IMG/VR virus record: IMGVR_UViG_3300011009_000010
Coordinates: 1-28,502 of that record
Direction: 5' to 3' (one strand)
DNA: 28,502 nt
Source: a virus
Shown: positions 13,330 to 22,464 of the stretch, piece by piece
How the letters are laid out: each line of letters opens with the position of its first letter
Position numbering within the stretch: the stretch's first letter is position 1
Notes under the pieces: generated by a model
The model's database searches: none
What the model saw: only the letters and a program-made list of their open reading frames with translations
What the model was told of the DNA's origin: nothing
Position numbers and translations under genes: made by a program

Positions 13330-14384
13330 TAGTAATTAGCGCACGTTCACCATATCACATTACAATAAACGAATCAGGACAAACAGGTAGTAAGGTAGAG
13401 TTATTCATTTGGAACAAAGGAACAACCGAACCAACAGTACCTATATACACTTTAAGCGAACCAATTGCAAGTGTTACTCAAACGCAAACAAATTATAATA
13501 TATCACCATATGTAGCTGAATATATAAACCAAGTTCACGCAGATGCGGTTAGTAATATTACGTATGAAAATGACACGGATTGGTGCTTGGTAAAAGTTAA
13601 AAGATATAAGCTAATTAACGATATAGCTACTTTATTAAACACGGTAGAATACGTTGGAGTAAATGGATTCACACAATATTTAAACGGGGTAAACCTAAAC
13701 AAAACACTAGGAGAAAACTATTTATTATTAGCGAATGAAAGTATTAAAAATCAATGGAACACAACGGCAACTTTTTATAATTTTATAGTTCAAAGAGCTG
13801 ATTTAGATTGGAAGGTAAAATATTACGATAATGCAAATTTATTATTATATACTGAAACTTTTTTGACTTCAGGAGCAACAGAATTTTATAATTTTAGAAT
13901 ACCATTAGTATTTACTACTTCGGTTAAAGCCGAAATAGAAAACAGTGCAGATGGAGTTATTTATACAATTCATACAGAGCAAGTAGAGGAATGTAAATAC
14001 ACGCCTGTTAATTGTTCATTTGTAAATTCATTTGGAGGTTGGCAAAACTTAGTATTCTTTAAAGCAAAAACTAACAGCATAACTGTTAAAAGTTCCGAGT
14101 ATAATTTAATGCAGGAAAATGTAAGTTATGATATTCATATAGGACAAAAAAGAACAATGAATACAAACGGAAATGAAAATGTAAAACTAAACACTGGGTG
14201 GGTTGCTGAGAATTACAAAGAGCTATTAAGAGATTTATTGCTTAGTGAAATAGTTTTGTTAAACGACGAACCCGTAACGGTTAAAACGCAATCATTAACC
14301 TATAAAACACAATTAAAAGATAAGATGATTAATTACGAAATTGAATTCGATTATGCTTTTAACTTATTAAATAACGTATCATAA
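13326..14384 (+). CDS. Tail/baseplate structural protein (352 aa)
   Basis: A beta-rich 352-residue protein starting with MIVISARSPYHITI and containing repeated strand segments (GSKVELFIWNKG, NYNISPYVAEYINQ, WKVKYYDNANLLLY). I have seen related sequences as hypothetical tail proteins in Bacteroidetes siphophages. Position between the gp10-like gene and the 877-residue tail protein supports a distal tail or baseplate place. Start overlaps the previous stop by 4 bases, and the end by one base with the next gene. No enzymatic motif is seen. Confidence 0.65.
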   Translation: MIVISARSPYHITINESGQTGSKVELFIWNKGTTEPTVPIYTLSEPIASVTQTQTNYNISPYVAEYINQVHADAVSNITYENDTDWCLVKVKRYKLINDIATLLNTVEYVGVNGFTQYLNGVNLNKTLGENYLLLANESIKNQWNTTATFYNFIVQRADLDWKVKYYDNANLLLYTETFLTSGATEFYNFRIPLVFTTSVKAEIENSADGVIYTIHTEQVEECKYTPVNCSFVNSFGGWQNLVFFKAKTNSITVKSSEYNLMQENVSYDIHIGQKRTMNTNGNENVKLNTGWVAENYKELLRDLLLSEIVLLNDEPVTVKTQSLTYKTQLKDKMINYEIEFDYAFNLLNNVS

Positions 14385-17017
14385 TGGTAACAGCTGAAAT
14401 ATACATAAAGAAAAACACACTTGTTTATTCAGGAGTTGCAACCGATGATAATACAGACCCTTATTTAACAATTACAGAAAGTTCTGCAGGGTTTGGAGTA
14501 AACGAATATAAAGGTCACTACATTAAAATAACTAAGGGAACGGGCTTAGGTTTAGTAGCGTGGATTGCTTCAAATACAAGTACTGTATTCACTTTACAAA
14601 CACCGTTACAAGTTTCTAACGGTTCTAACTTTGAAATTTATAGAAGTGATTATCAAAAATTAGATTTATTCAACGATGAGAAAATAAGTTTAACAAGTTC
14701 ATTACAAAATGCAAATGATTTAGGGAAAATATATACAGACTATTCGCAATCATTTACTATTCCTGCATCTAAAAGAAACAACAAAATACTATCACATTGG
14801 CACGATAGTTCATTGGACAATGGTTACGACCACAGGATACGTTACGATGCTTATATCGAACTAAATACAGCTAGGTTTAAAGATGGCAACATACAGTTAG
14901 AGAAAGCAAATAAGAAAAACGGATTTATTGAAAGTTACACTATTACTTTTTATGGAAATTTAACACAGCTAAAAGATAAATTTAAAGATACAAAGTTAAG
15001 GGATTTAGTAGGATGGAATGATTTGAACCATTTGTACAATTCTGGCGAAATTAAAGACCGTATAACAAACGTATTAAATTACAATGTTAACTATCCTTTA
15101 ATTGGTTCGACTAAAAAATACTACTATAAGAATGGAGTAGCCGACCAGGATATTACATTACCAACAGCTAAAATAGTTTGGAGTGAATTGTTCCCAGCGG
15201 TTAAGTTACCTAAAGTTTTTGATATAATTCAACAAGCTTTTGGAGTTACTTTTACAGGTTCATTTTTCAATTTACAACAGTGGACAAAGTTAAATTTATA
15301 CTTGAAAAACGCTGAAGAAATGAAGGCACAAAGTTCAAAATTAGATATTGACTTTGTAACTTCGACTTCTTTACCTGAGTTAAACCTTACCACAAATGCG
15401 CTTACAAACACTTGGAGTTGGGGTGCGGGATTGAACAGACCAACGATAAATATTTATTTAACTATTACGCCACAAACAGGATTTACAACGATACCATATA
15501 GTATTTATGTGTACAGAGATGGAAACGAATACAGACGGTTTGACTTTGCTACAGGAGGAACCCAAACGGTTGAGTGTGAGGGTTTGAGAAAAGAAAACGA
15601 CCCAGCTACACATACATATACATTTAAAATAAGTTCACAAAGTTTATTGACTTTTAAGCCTACTTTAAGACTTCAAAGAAGTTGGAATGTTGGTATTTGG
15701 GGTTATTCAAATGGGTACGCTTACAACACGTCGGGACAGTCAACACAAGCAGATATTCAAATAGCAAACTTTGTACCCGATATTACTGTGGATGCTTTTA
15801 TAACGGGAATTATTAAGACTTTCAATTTAATGATTTTACCAACAGCAAAAGACACTTATAATTTTGTACCGTTGGAGACTTTTTACGGTGAGGGTAAAAC
15901 AATCGATATAACTAAATATGTTTATTCAGATGAAGCGGATATTGAAAGACCAAAACTATTTAAAGCAATTAATTTTCAGTATGAAACTAGCAATAATGTT
16001 TTAAACAACAAGTTCAAAGGTTTATATAATACTGAGTACGGTGACTTAATTTACACAAATAACAATAGTAATGAAAGTTCTAATTATGATATTAAACTAC
16101 CATTTGAAAATGTTTTATTTGAAAGAACAGTAGGGGAAAACTTTTTAACAGCAAGTATAATTGATAAGGATTTAAAACCTTACACGCCAAAACCTATGTT
16201 AATTTATGCAAACGAATTGACAAGTTTATCCACGCCCGTAATAATGACTACCGAATTATCTACAACGACTTTTAATTCTTATTTACGATTTTCAAATGAA
16301 GTGAACTTACTACCTACAGACTTGACGTATTCACAGCTATACACAATGAATTTTAGCAATGAACAAAGTCCTTGGTATAATGTATTAGCACCTCAAGGAT
16401 TGTATTATCGTATGTATAAAAACTACATTGATAATCTGTACAATATTAAAACAAGAGTAATAAAAATAAAAGCAATTTTACCATCAAGTTTATTAAATTC
16501 AAGTGTAAAAAATAGAGCGGGCAGACCTATTGGAATAGCTTTAAATGATAGGTTAATAATTCGTAATAAAAGGTACATAATAAACAACTATACGATTGAT
16601 TTAACGAGCGGTGAGACAACCTTTGAACTAATCACAGACTACAGAGGAATTAATGCTAAAAACAGCGTAGGTTATAGGTTTGCGAGTATAGACAATGTAC
16701 AAGTTGACTACACTGAACAAGAAATTGAAGAGGTTATTTACTTAAATGATTACGATTATTTTCATATTAAAGGAGCTACTAATTTTTTAGTGTACCCAGA
16801 CAGCCTAAACAATACAGCAGATGTTGCGTTAACTGTATTGATACCATTAAATGATACAGGAGTTGACAGAACAGACGTAATAGGTATTGAATATTATACA
16901 AACGATATACTGCAAACTACCGAATATATAACAGTTTTACAGCAAACAGACTATTTAATGACAGAAATGAACGAAATATTAACAACAGAATCAGACGAAC
17001 CAATAACTTTAAATTAA
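14384..17017 (+). CDS. Large tail/baseplate protein (877 aa)
   Basis: The largest gene in the window. The segment near residues 75-120 (LDLFNDEKISLTSSLQNAND, SQSFTIPASKRNNKIL) and the following beta domain match a tail protein family seen in many Bacteroidetes siphophages, where it takes the place of the tail hub or host-contact protein. A further block (about 470-560) resembles hub-like sequence (FITGIIKTFNLMILPT), and the C-terminus is beta-sandwich-like. It is expected at the tail tip. No peptidase or glycosidase motif was recognised. Unusually, it lies before the tape measure gene. Confidence 0.72.
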   Translation: MVTAEIYIKKNTLVYSGVATDDNTDPYLTITESSAGFGVNEYKGHYIKITKGTGLGLVAWIASNTSTVFTLQTPLQVSNGSNFEIYRSDYQKLDLFNDEKISLTSSLQNANDLGKIYTDYSQSFTIPASKRNNKILSHWHDSSLDNGYDHRIRYDAYIELNTARFKDGNIQLEKANKKNGFIESYTITFYGNLTQLKDKFKDTKLRDLVGWNDLNHLYNSGEIKDRITNVLNYNVNYPLIGSTKKYYYKNGVADQDITLPTAKIVWSELFPAVKLPKVFDIIQQAFGVTFTGSFFNLQQWTKLNLYLKNAEEMKAQSSKLDIDFVTSTSLPELNLTTNALTNTWSWGAGLNRPTINIYLTITPQTGFTTIPYSIYVYRDGNEYRRFDFATGGTQTVECEGLRKENDPATHTYTFKISSQSLLTFKPTLRLQRSWNVGIWGYSNGYAYNTSGQSTQADIQIANFVPDITVDAFITGIIKTFNLMILPTAKDTYNFVPLETFYGEGKTIDITKYVYSDEADIERPKLFKAINFQYETSNNVLNNKFKGLYNTEYGDLIYTNNNSNESSNYDIKLPFENVLFERTVGENFLTASIIDKDLKPYTPKPMLIYANELTSLSTPVIMTTELSTTTFNSYLRFSNEVNLLPTDLTYSQLYTMNFSNEQSPWYNVLAPQGLYYRMYKNYIDNLYNIKTRVIKIKAILPSSLLNSSVKNRAGRPIGIALNDRLIIRNKRYIINNYTIDLTSGETTFELITDYRGINAKNSVGYRFASIDNVQVDYTEQEIEEVIYLNDYDYFHIKGATNFLVYPDSLNNTADVALTVLIPLNDTGVDRTDVIGIEYYTNDILQTTEYITVLQQTDYLMTEMNEILTTESDEPITLN

Positions 17018-17022
17018 AAATT

Positions 17023-17412
17023 ATGAGAATTTCAGAATTACCAGAATATACAGGAGCACCAAGCGAAACGGCACAATGGCCAGCAAATATTGGAGGTACA
17101 ACTTATAGAGTACCACTTTCGAAAATGTCATTTGATGTCATAAATCTACCTTATACCTATACGGCAGTAGGTACAACTACAGTACAAACAATTAATAAAG
17201 CATCTGGAAGTGTTAATGCTGCAATCGCTACATTATCAGTTACGGTTAATAATAATAAAGTAACTGCAAATTCTATGGTATTCGCGGTTTTTATGACAAA
17301 CGATGCAGCGGGTGCGGTTAAGAATGTTGTTTGTGGAAGTGGCACTTTTACAATTAATTTTACAGCGGGATTAGCAGGGGAAACACGAGTAGGATTCTTT
17401 GTAATTAATTAA
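17023..17412 (+). CDS. Small beta-sandwich tail or fibre-associated protein (129 aa)
   Basis: The N-terminus (MRISELPEYTGAPS) looks like the ISELP segment that often begins phage fibre or baseplate proteins. The remainder is beta-rich (TVQTINKASGSVNAAI, KVTANSMVFAVFMTN, GTFTINFTAGLAGE). It resembles a single C-terminal fibre domain without a shaft. It may decorate the tail tip encoded by the gene before it. Five bases separate the two genes. Confidence 0.55.
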   Translation: MRISELPEYTGAPSETAQWPANIGGTTYRVPLSKMSFDVINLPYTYTAVGTTTVQTINKASGSVNAAIATLSVTVNNNKVTANSMVFAVFMTNDAAGAVKNVVCGSGTFTINFTAGLAGETRVGFFVIN

Positions 17413-17414
17413 TT

Positions 17415-17561
17415 ATGATACAACACATAATAGAAATGCTAAAATTAGCAGAGCAGTACGAGTACAACGAAATAATTTCAATTGCAAAAGGGAAATATGA
17501 ATATCCAAAATCTAACTATCAACTTTTTAAAAAGTTATTAAAAATCAAATTAAATAAATAG
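17415..17561 (+). CDS. Small hypothetical protein (48 aa)
   Basis: ATG two bases after the preceding stop, TAG two bases before the tape measure start. The product is one or two helices (HIIEMLKLAEQYEYNEIISI) with a basic C-terminus (FKKLLKIKLNK). It fills a gap in the tail block neatly, so it is likely expressed. Chaperone or tape-measure partner is possible but unproven. Confidence 0.5.
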   Translation: MIQHIIEMLKLAEQYEYNEIISIAKGKYEYPKSNYQLFKKLLKIKLNK

Positions 17562-17563
17562 AA

Positions 17564-19336
17564 ATGATAGAGAAAGTTATTGATTTACAAATAAAAAGCA
17601 ACGCAGACCAAGCCGTTGGTAGTCTTAAAAGCCAATTACGGGAAGCACAGGCTGAAGTCGCTACATTATCAGATAAGTTTGGAGCAACTTCGCAAGAGGC
17701 TATTAATGCTGCTAAAAGAGCGGGGGAGCTTAAAGATAGGATAGGAGACGCAAAAGCATTAACCGATGCATTTAACCCCGATGCTAAATTCAAAGCTTTA
17801 AGCGCTTCTTTGAGTGGCGTAGCGGGTGGGTTTGCAGCGGTACAAGGCGGTATGGCTTTATTTGGTAGTCAATCGGAAGACGTAGAGAAAACTTTACTAA
17901 AAGTTCAGTCTGCAATGGCACTTTCGCAAGGCTTACAATCAATTGGTGAAAGCGTAGATTCATTTAAGCAGTTAGGAGCGGTATTAAAAAGTACGTCTGT
18001 AATACAAGGTATTTATAATTTTGTACAAACAGGTAGTTTAACAGCATTAAAAGCGAATACAGTAGCAACAGAAGCTCAAACAGTAGCAACAGAAGTTGGA
18101 GCAGTAGCAACAGCAACAGCAAGTGGTGGATTGAAACTATTTAGGTTAGCATTAATCGGTACTGGAATTGGTGCTATTGTTGTAGGTTTAGGATTATTGA
18201 TTGCTAATTTCGATAAGGTAAAAAAGGTAATAATGAACCTTATACCGGGTTTAGCATCAGTAGGGGATTTTATAGGTGGTATTGTAGATTCAGTAACTGA
18301 CTTTGTCGGTGCAACTTCAGACGCTACAAGAGCCGTTGATAAACTTAAAAAAGAAGCTGAAACAACACTTTCAGTTAATAAAAAGTTTATGCAGGAACAC
18401 GGCGACCAAGTAGATGAGTATACAAAGAAAAAAATAGATGCAAAAAATGCGTATGCTGAAGCGGTAAAAGAAGACGGAGCAAATCAAACTGAATTAGCTA
18501 AAAGACTAAACAGAGAATTAGCAGAAATAGAATATTCAAGAGGCGACGAAAAAAGGAAAATTCAAAAAGAGGCAAACGAAAAAGCAAACGCAGATAAAAA
18601 AGCCGATAATGAAAAAGCAATTGAATTAGAAAAAGAAAACCAAAAGAAATATGCTGAAGAAACAAAAACAGGATTACAAATATTAACCCAAGCAAATTTA
18701 GATAATCAAGCTCAAATAAAATTAGATAAAAGAAATTTATTAGATGAACAAATAGCATTATTAAACGAGGGCGTTGACGCTGAACAACAAGCTGAAACAA
18801 AAATAACTGAAAATTCAAAAACAAACGCAGATGCAAGGGTAAAACTTTCAGAGGCTGAAGCAGCAGCAAAACAAGCCTTATTTGCAAAAAGTGCCGATGT
18901 ATTATCAAAGGGTGCTGATTTGTTAGGTAAGAATACAGCAGCAGGAAAATCAATGGCAGTTGCAGCAGCATTAATAAACACATATCAAGGTATTACAACT
19001 GAATTAGCAACTAAAACAGTCACGCCATTTGAAATAGGTTTGAAAATAGCGAACGTTGCTATAATAGCAGCTACAGGATTTAAAGCGGTTAAAGATATTA
19101 TTGCCGTTAAAGTGCCTGGGGGTGGTGGCGGTGGAGCAGTACCAAGCGGTGGGGCTATGGGTGGCGCACCAAGCCCACCAAGTTTTAATATCGTAGGAGC
19201 AAGCGGAACAAATCAAATAGCTCAAGCAATAGGAGGGCAACAACAACAACCTGTACAAGCCTATGTAGTTGCAGGGGCGGTAACAACGGGACAAAGTTTA
19301 AATAGAAATATTATTGCAAACGCATCAATGGGTTAA
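17564..19336 (+). CDS. Tape measure protein
   Basis: At 590 residues, it has long coiled-coil helices at the start (LKSQLREAQAEVATLSDKFG, about 21-40) and a hydrophobic helix (LALIGTGIGAIVVGLGLLIA, about 195-214). A charged central rod rich in K, E, A and Q (255-430) follows, then a glycine-rich segment (GGGGGGAVPSGG) and an alanine-rich C-terminus. These are standard tape measure features; the protein sets tail length and is ejected into the cell. Using about 0.15 nm per residue, the tail would be near 90 nm. It lies downstream of the tail-tip genes rather than beside the chaperone. A 21-base tandem repeat lies at 18059-18121. Confidence 0.88.
   Translation: MIEKVIDLQIKSNADQAVGSLKSQLREAQAEVATLSDKFGATSQEAINAAKRAGELKDRIGDAKALTDAFNPDAKFKALSASLSGVAGGFAAVQGGMALFGSQSEDVEKTLLKVQSAMALSQGLQSIGESVDSFKQLGAVLKSTSVIQGIYNFVQTGSLTALKANTVATEAQTVATEVGAVATATASGGLKLFRLALIGTGIGAIVVGLGLLIANFDKVKKVIMNLIPGLASVGDFIGGIVDSVTDFVGATSDATRAVDKLKKEAETTLSVNKKFMQEHGDQVDEYTKKKIDAKNAYAEAVKEDGANQTELAKRLNRELAEIEYSRGDEKRKIQKEANEKANADKKADNEKAIELEKENQKKYAEETKTGLQILTQANLDNQAQIKLDKRNLLDEQIALLNEGVDAEQQAETKITENSKTNADARVKLSEAEAAAKQALFAKSADVLSKGADLLGKNTAAGKSMAVAAALINTYQGITTELATKTVTPFEIGLKIANVAIIAATGFKAVKDIIAVKVPGGGGGGAVPSGGAMGGAPSPPSFNIVGASGTNQIAQAIGGQQQQPVQAYVVAGAVTTGQSLNRNIIANASMG
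18059..18121 (+). repeat. 21-base tandem repeat in the tape measure gene
   Basis: Three copies begin at 18059, 18080 and 18101. The first two share ACAGTAGCAACAGAAG exactly and the third has diverged. They encode 7-residue units containing VATE/VATA (about residues 166-186). In-frame repeats in a tape measure can change tail length by small steps. Confidence 0.8.
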
Positions 19337-19356
19337 AGTTTATAACAATTAATTTA

Positions 19357-19373
19357 TAAAACGTTTTAAAATT
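19357..19373 (+). promoter_or_regulatory. AAACGTT motif upstream of the capsid block
   Basis: TAAAACGTTTTA at 19357-19368 is a perfect 12-base palindrome. Its AACGTT core starts 14 bases before ATG 19374, the same spacing as at 11615 and 22151. The 37-base gap here is one of the few in the structural cluster. No terminator precedes it. Confidence 0.5.
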
Positions 19374-20450
19374 ATGGAAACATACACAGTTTTATTTAAC
19401 GAACAAGACAATCAGGGGGTTTATGCTATATCCTTAGTAAACGACCCCGCAATAGGCGTTAATTTCATTACACTATCTAATCAAAAGGAATTAAAACTAG
19501 CTACTGTAAACGAAGAGCAACGTATCTTAATGGGTGCTATATTAATTCCTGAACAGCCTATTTATAGAAATCAGGATGGTAAAGAATTTAACATAGTATT
19601 TCCAAAAGAAACTATTAAACAAGTTCAACAAAACTTTGCATTAAAAGGCTATCAAAACAATTCAACATTAGAGCACTCAGGCGAACAAATTGAAAATGTA
19701 ACCTTTGTTGAAAGTTGGATAAAAGAAGACGAAGTACACGACAAATCAGTGCATTATGGTTTTAATGAACCCGTAGGTACTTGGTTCGGATTAATGAAAA
19801 TAAATAACGATGTTATTTGGAATGAATATGTTAAAACAGGAAAAGTAAAAGGCTTTAGTATTGACGGAGTCTTTGATATGCAGAAAATTGATTTAAACAA
19901 TGAACAAATGGATTTAAAAACAATCGTAGATGCGATTAAAGAGGGGTTTGCATCGGTAAAATTATCGAATGAACCAGAAGTACCAGCAGTTGTAGAATTG
20001 GCTACAATGAAGTTAAAAGACGGAGTAACCGTATTAGAAGCAGAAAGCTTTGAAGTAGGTCAATCAGTGTTTATCGTTGCTGAAAATGGCGACAAAGTAC
20101 CAGCACCAGTTGGAGAACACGAATTGGAAGACGGTAGAATTTTGGTAATTACTGAAGAGGGTAAAATCGGAGAAATTGCAGAGGCTAAAACTGAAGCGGT
20201 AGAGGAAGAGGTAGCAATGACAAACACCGACCAATTTACTGAAATGATTAAACAAATTATTACTTCTATGTCGGTTGAAGTTGCTAGACAAATTGAAACA
20301 GTAAAAACCGAATTAAAAGCTGAAATTGCAGAAACAAAAACAAAAGTTGAAGTAAAAGCTTCGACAAAATCAAAACCTGAAACTTTCGTAGAAAAAAGTT
20401 ATTCAGAAATGACAAACTTTGAAAAATTAAAATTTAACAGAAACAATTAA
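19374..20450 (+). CDS. XkdF-like prohead protease with C-terminal scaffold-like region
   Basis: Residues 49-168 match the XkdF/S78-type prohead protease: RILMGAILIPEQPIYR, LEHSG with H101, VESWI (113-117) and KGFSIDG with S162. H101 and S162 are the likely catalytic pair. Residues about 208-265 form a second conserved block (LKDGVTVLEAESFEVGQSV, PVGEHELEDGRILVI). Residues 285-335 are helical and charged, like a scaffolding domain. The protease would cleave scaffold and capsid precursor during maturation. It sits directly before the major capsid gene, as expected. Confidence 0.82.
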   Translation: METYTVLFNEQDNQGVYAISLVNDPAIGVNFITLSNQKELKLATVNEEQRILMGAILIPEQPIYRNQDGKEFNIVFPKETIKQVQQNFALKGYQNNSTLEHSGEQIENVTFVESWIKEDEVHDKSVHYGFNEPVGTWFGLMKINNDVIWNEYVKTGKVKGFSIDGVFDMQKIDLNNEQMDLKTIVDAIKEGFASVKLSNEPEVPAVVELATMKLKDGVTVLEAESFEVGQSVFIVAENGDKVPAPVGEHELEDGRILVITEEGKIGEIAEAKTEAVEEEVAMTNTDQFTEMIKQIITSMSVEVARQIETVKTELKAEIAETKTKVEVKASTKSKPETFVEKSYSEMTNFEKLKFNRNN

Positions 20451-20462
20451 ACAAAAAAAACA

Positions 20463-21497
20463 ATGGCAGTATCATTTACAGGTGCGAAAACCGCACAATC
20501 AGAGTACCCAGAAATTATAAAAGAAGTTTATGCAGATTCACCAACTTTTAGAGGTGAAACAATAGAACTTGTTGAGGGGCATAAATCAGGAATGGACATT
20601 TACGAAAGTTCCGCAGAGGTTACATTTTCAAGTGCAAATTACGGTCCAGTAACAGCTGACAACGTAGCGTTGAAATCACAAAAATCAACAGTTAACTTAA
20701 AGACTTTCAATGTTGAAGGAATTATAGATGAAAGTTCTTTGTTGGGTACACGCTACCAAAAATCAATGAAAGCGGGAGCTTTTGAAGTTGTTTCAGACGA
20801 ATTCGACCAAAAGGTTTTAATTCAAGTTCAACCAGCAACTTCTGCAAAATTAGAAAGCGGAGTTTGGAATGGTGCAACTACAGCAACGAAAGCAGCTATT
20901 GCAGCATTAACACCTGGAGCAGCACAAGGTTCAATTAGTGCAGGTGCACAAACTTTAGTAGCAGCAATGCCAACTACTTTGTTTGACTCAGTACCAGCTA
21001 CAATGTTGTACAATGATTCACAATCAAAAGCAGTACCGGGAGCAGGTTTAGGAGACTACAAAAAAGTATTGTCAATTGCAGCTGTTACAAGTGCTACAAT
21101 TGTTGCAGAATATGTAAAAATATTTAATACTATTCCTGACGAAGTTTTAGTATTAACTGGAGACGATGCACCAGTTATTTATGCACCAAAAGGTGACTAT
21201 AAATTAATCAAAACTGTAAACAGAGTTCAAGGGGCAGCGTTGCAAGAAAACTTCGTAGGAAGTACTTTTAACGATATGTATTTCAACGATGTTAAAATTG
21301 TGTTCGTTGACTTGGTAGGATTTAGAATTGCAGCACAAAAATTCAACTTGAAATTGGTTATGGATTTACTTTCTGACTCAAGTCAATTGATTATCGAGAA
21401 AGAAGCTAACGCATCTACAAGACGTATCATTAAAATTATCAACACAATGACTACTTGGGTTGTTAAACAAAAATGGAACGTACTTTACGCAGGATAA
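20463..21497 (+). CDS. Major capsid protein
   Basis: The 344-residue product follows the protease gene and is itself followed by a strong terminator, the usual setting for a HK97-fold major capsid gene. Its composition (Ala, Val, Thr-rich; few Cys) and less AT-biased, regular codon use also suit an abundant structural protein. N-terminal residues 1-60 look like an N-arm and E-loop region (SSAEVTFSSANYGPVTAD). The C-terminus (FRIAAQKFNLKLVMDLLSD) resembles capsid A/P-domain strands. No cleavage site is obvious. Fold is inferred from context. Confidence 0.8.
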   Translation: MAVSFTGAKTAQSEYPEIIKEVYADSPTFRGETIELVEGHKSGMDIYESSAEVTFSSANYGPVTADNVALKSQKSTVNLKTFNVEGIIDESSLLGTRYQKSMKAGAFEVVSDEFDQKVLIQVQPATSAKLESGVWNGATTATKAAIAALTPGAAQGSISAGAQTLVAAMPTTLFDSVPATMLYNDSQSKAVPGAGLGDYKKVLSIAAVTSATIVAEYVKIFNTIPDEVLVLTGDDAPVIYAPKGDYKLIKTVNRVQGAALQENFVGSTFNDMYFNDVKIVFVDLVGFRIAAQKFNLKLVMDLLSDSSQLIIEKEANASTRRIIKIINTMTTWVVKQKWNVLYAG

Positions 21498-21505
21498 TAT
21501 TAATC

Positions 21506-21534
21506 AAAACCGCTTATTAATTTAAGCGGTTTTT
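21506..21534 (+). terminator. Intrinsic terminator after the major capsid gene
   Basis: An 11-bp perfect stem (21506-21516 with 21523-21533), loop TTAATT and a T-run at 21530-21534. It starts 8 bases after the capsid stop. It would raise capsid message over downstream genes. Confidence 0.88.
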
Positions 21535-21547
21535 AATAAAAAAATAT

Positions 21548-22072
21548 ATGAGTTGTTTAATTAGCAAGGGTAAATTGTTGGCTTGTAAAGACCAACGAGG
21601 TGGAATAAAAAATATATATTTTGCAAACTATTTAGACTATTCTTTTGTAATTGCAGCACACGCAATTACGAGTTTAGGAAGTTTAACTGAGGTTTTCAAA
21701 TATGAAGTTAAAGCAACGACCAACGCTTTGACTGAAACGGGTACAAGTTCAGAAGACAATGGAACTTTTTTAAATGCACAATCTTTAGCAGTTACTTTGC
21801 CTAAATTAGGTACTGACTTACAAGCTCAAGTACAATTGATTTGTCTAGGAAGACCTTATGTGTTTATCGAAGACTATAACGGTAACGTTTTATTGGTTGG
21901 CGCAACGAATGGAACAATGGCTAATTGTACTAAGGCTTCAGGCGGTGCAGGTGGTGATTTAAGCGGTTATACACTAACTATTACAGCTGAAGAGGGTAAT
22001 TTGTCACCTTTCTTAGACGCTACTACTAAAACAGCGTTACAAGCGTTGGTTTCAGATGTCGTAGTTTCTTAA
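21548..22072 (+). CDS. Probable major tail (tube) protein
   Basis: The 174-residue product begins MSCLISKGKLLACKDQRGG and has strand-rich sequence with a C-terminal helix (FLDATTKTALQALVSD). It resembles a group of Bacteroidetes phage proteins in the position of the tail tube gene. A size near 170 residues, a single beta-barrel-like domain and its own terminator behind it all suit an abundant tube subunit. It lies apart from the tail block. An alternative is a capsid decoration protein. Confidence 0.55.
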   Translation: MSCLISKGKLLACKDQRGGIKNIYFANYLDYSFVIAAHAITSLGSLTEVFKYEVKATTNALTETGTSSEDNGTFLNAQSLAVTLPKLGTDLQAQVQLICLGRPYVFIEDYNGNVLLVGATNGTMANCTKASGGAGGDLSGYTLTITAEEGNLSPFLDATTKTALQALVSDVVVS

Positions 22073-22091
22073 ATTACAATAGATTAAAATT

Positions 22092-22118
22092 AAAAAGCTA
22101 CTTCGGTGGCTTTTTTTT
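22092..22118 (+). terminator. Intrinsic terminator with UUCG tetraloop
   Basis: A 10-bp stem (22092-22101 with 22106-22115, one T-G wobble) is closed by the very stable C(TTCG)G loop. Eight Ts follow at 22111-22118. It lies 20 bases after the probable tube gene and closes the capsid/tube unit. Confidence 0.92.
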
Positions 22119-22135
22119 GTTACAATAACTAAGTA

Positions 22136-22150
22136 AAACGTTTAACAACT
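22136..22150 (+). promoter_or_regulatory. AAACGTT motif upstream of the portal-to-lysis block
   Basis: AAACGTTT at 22136-22143; AACGTT begins 14 bases before ATG 22151. It directly follows the TTCG terminator, so a new transcript must begin about here. That makes this the best of the three sites to be a promoter element. Confidence 0.55.
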
Positions 22151-22459
22151 ATGAACATATTTAACTTAACAAAACCGTATAGACTTAATTGCATACCTAG
22201 AGCGTATAACGACGGGGTTATTACGTTGCTTTTAAGGGACGAATTAAAGGATTTAACACATATAATTAGCGTAGATAGTATATACTACCAAAATAGCGTT
22301 TTAATGCTTAGTTTTGAGGATATAACACTAAAAGAGGGTCAATCATTTGAGGTAATAATCAAAGAAAACGACCAATTAATATACAGAGGCAAAGCATACG
22401 CAACGGCACAAACAGATTTTGAGAATTTCGAACTAAATAAAGGGGTTTTAAAAGCCTAA
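22151..22459 (+). CDS. Hypothetical structural-region protein (102 aa)
   Basis: First gene after the second terminator, preceded by AAACGTT. The 102-residue sequence is beta-rich (YRLNCIPRAYNDGVITLLL, QSFEVIIKENDQLIYRGKAY) and ends in an acidic helix. I know similar sequences only as hypothetical neighbours of portal or capsid genes in Bacteroidetes phages. It is likely a virion or assembly protein by position. Confidence 0.6.
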   Translation: MNIFNLTKPYRLNCIPRAYNDGVITLLLRDELKDLTHIISVDSIYYQNSVLMLSFEDITLKEGQSFEVIIKENDQLIYRGKAYATAQTDFENFELNKGVLKA

Positions 22460-22464
22460 AAGAT

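Noticed and set aside
18498-18983. Long open frame on the minus strand (161 codons) opposite the tape measure gene
   Set aside because: Leucine-rich low-complexity translation arising from the antisense of the charged, repetitive rod region; no start context.
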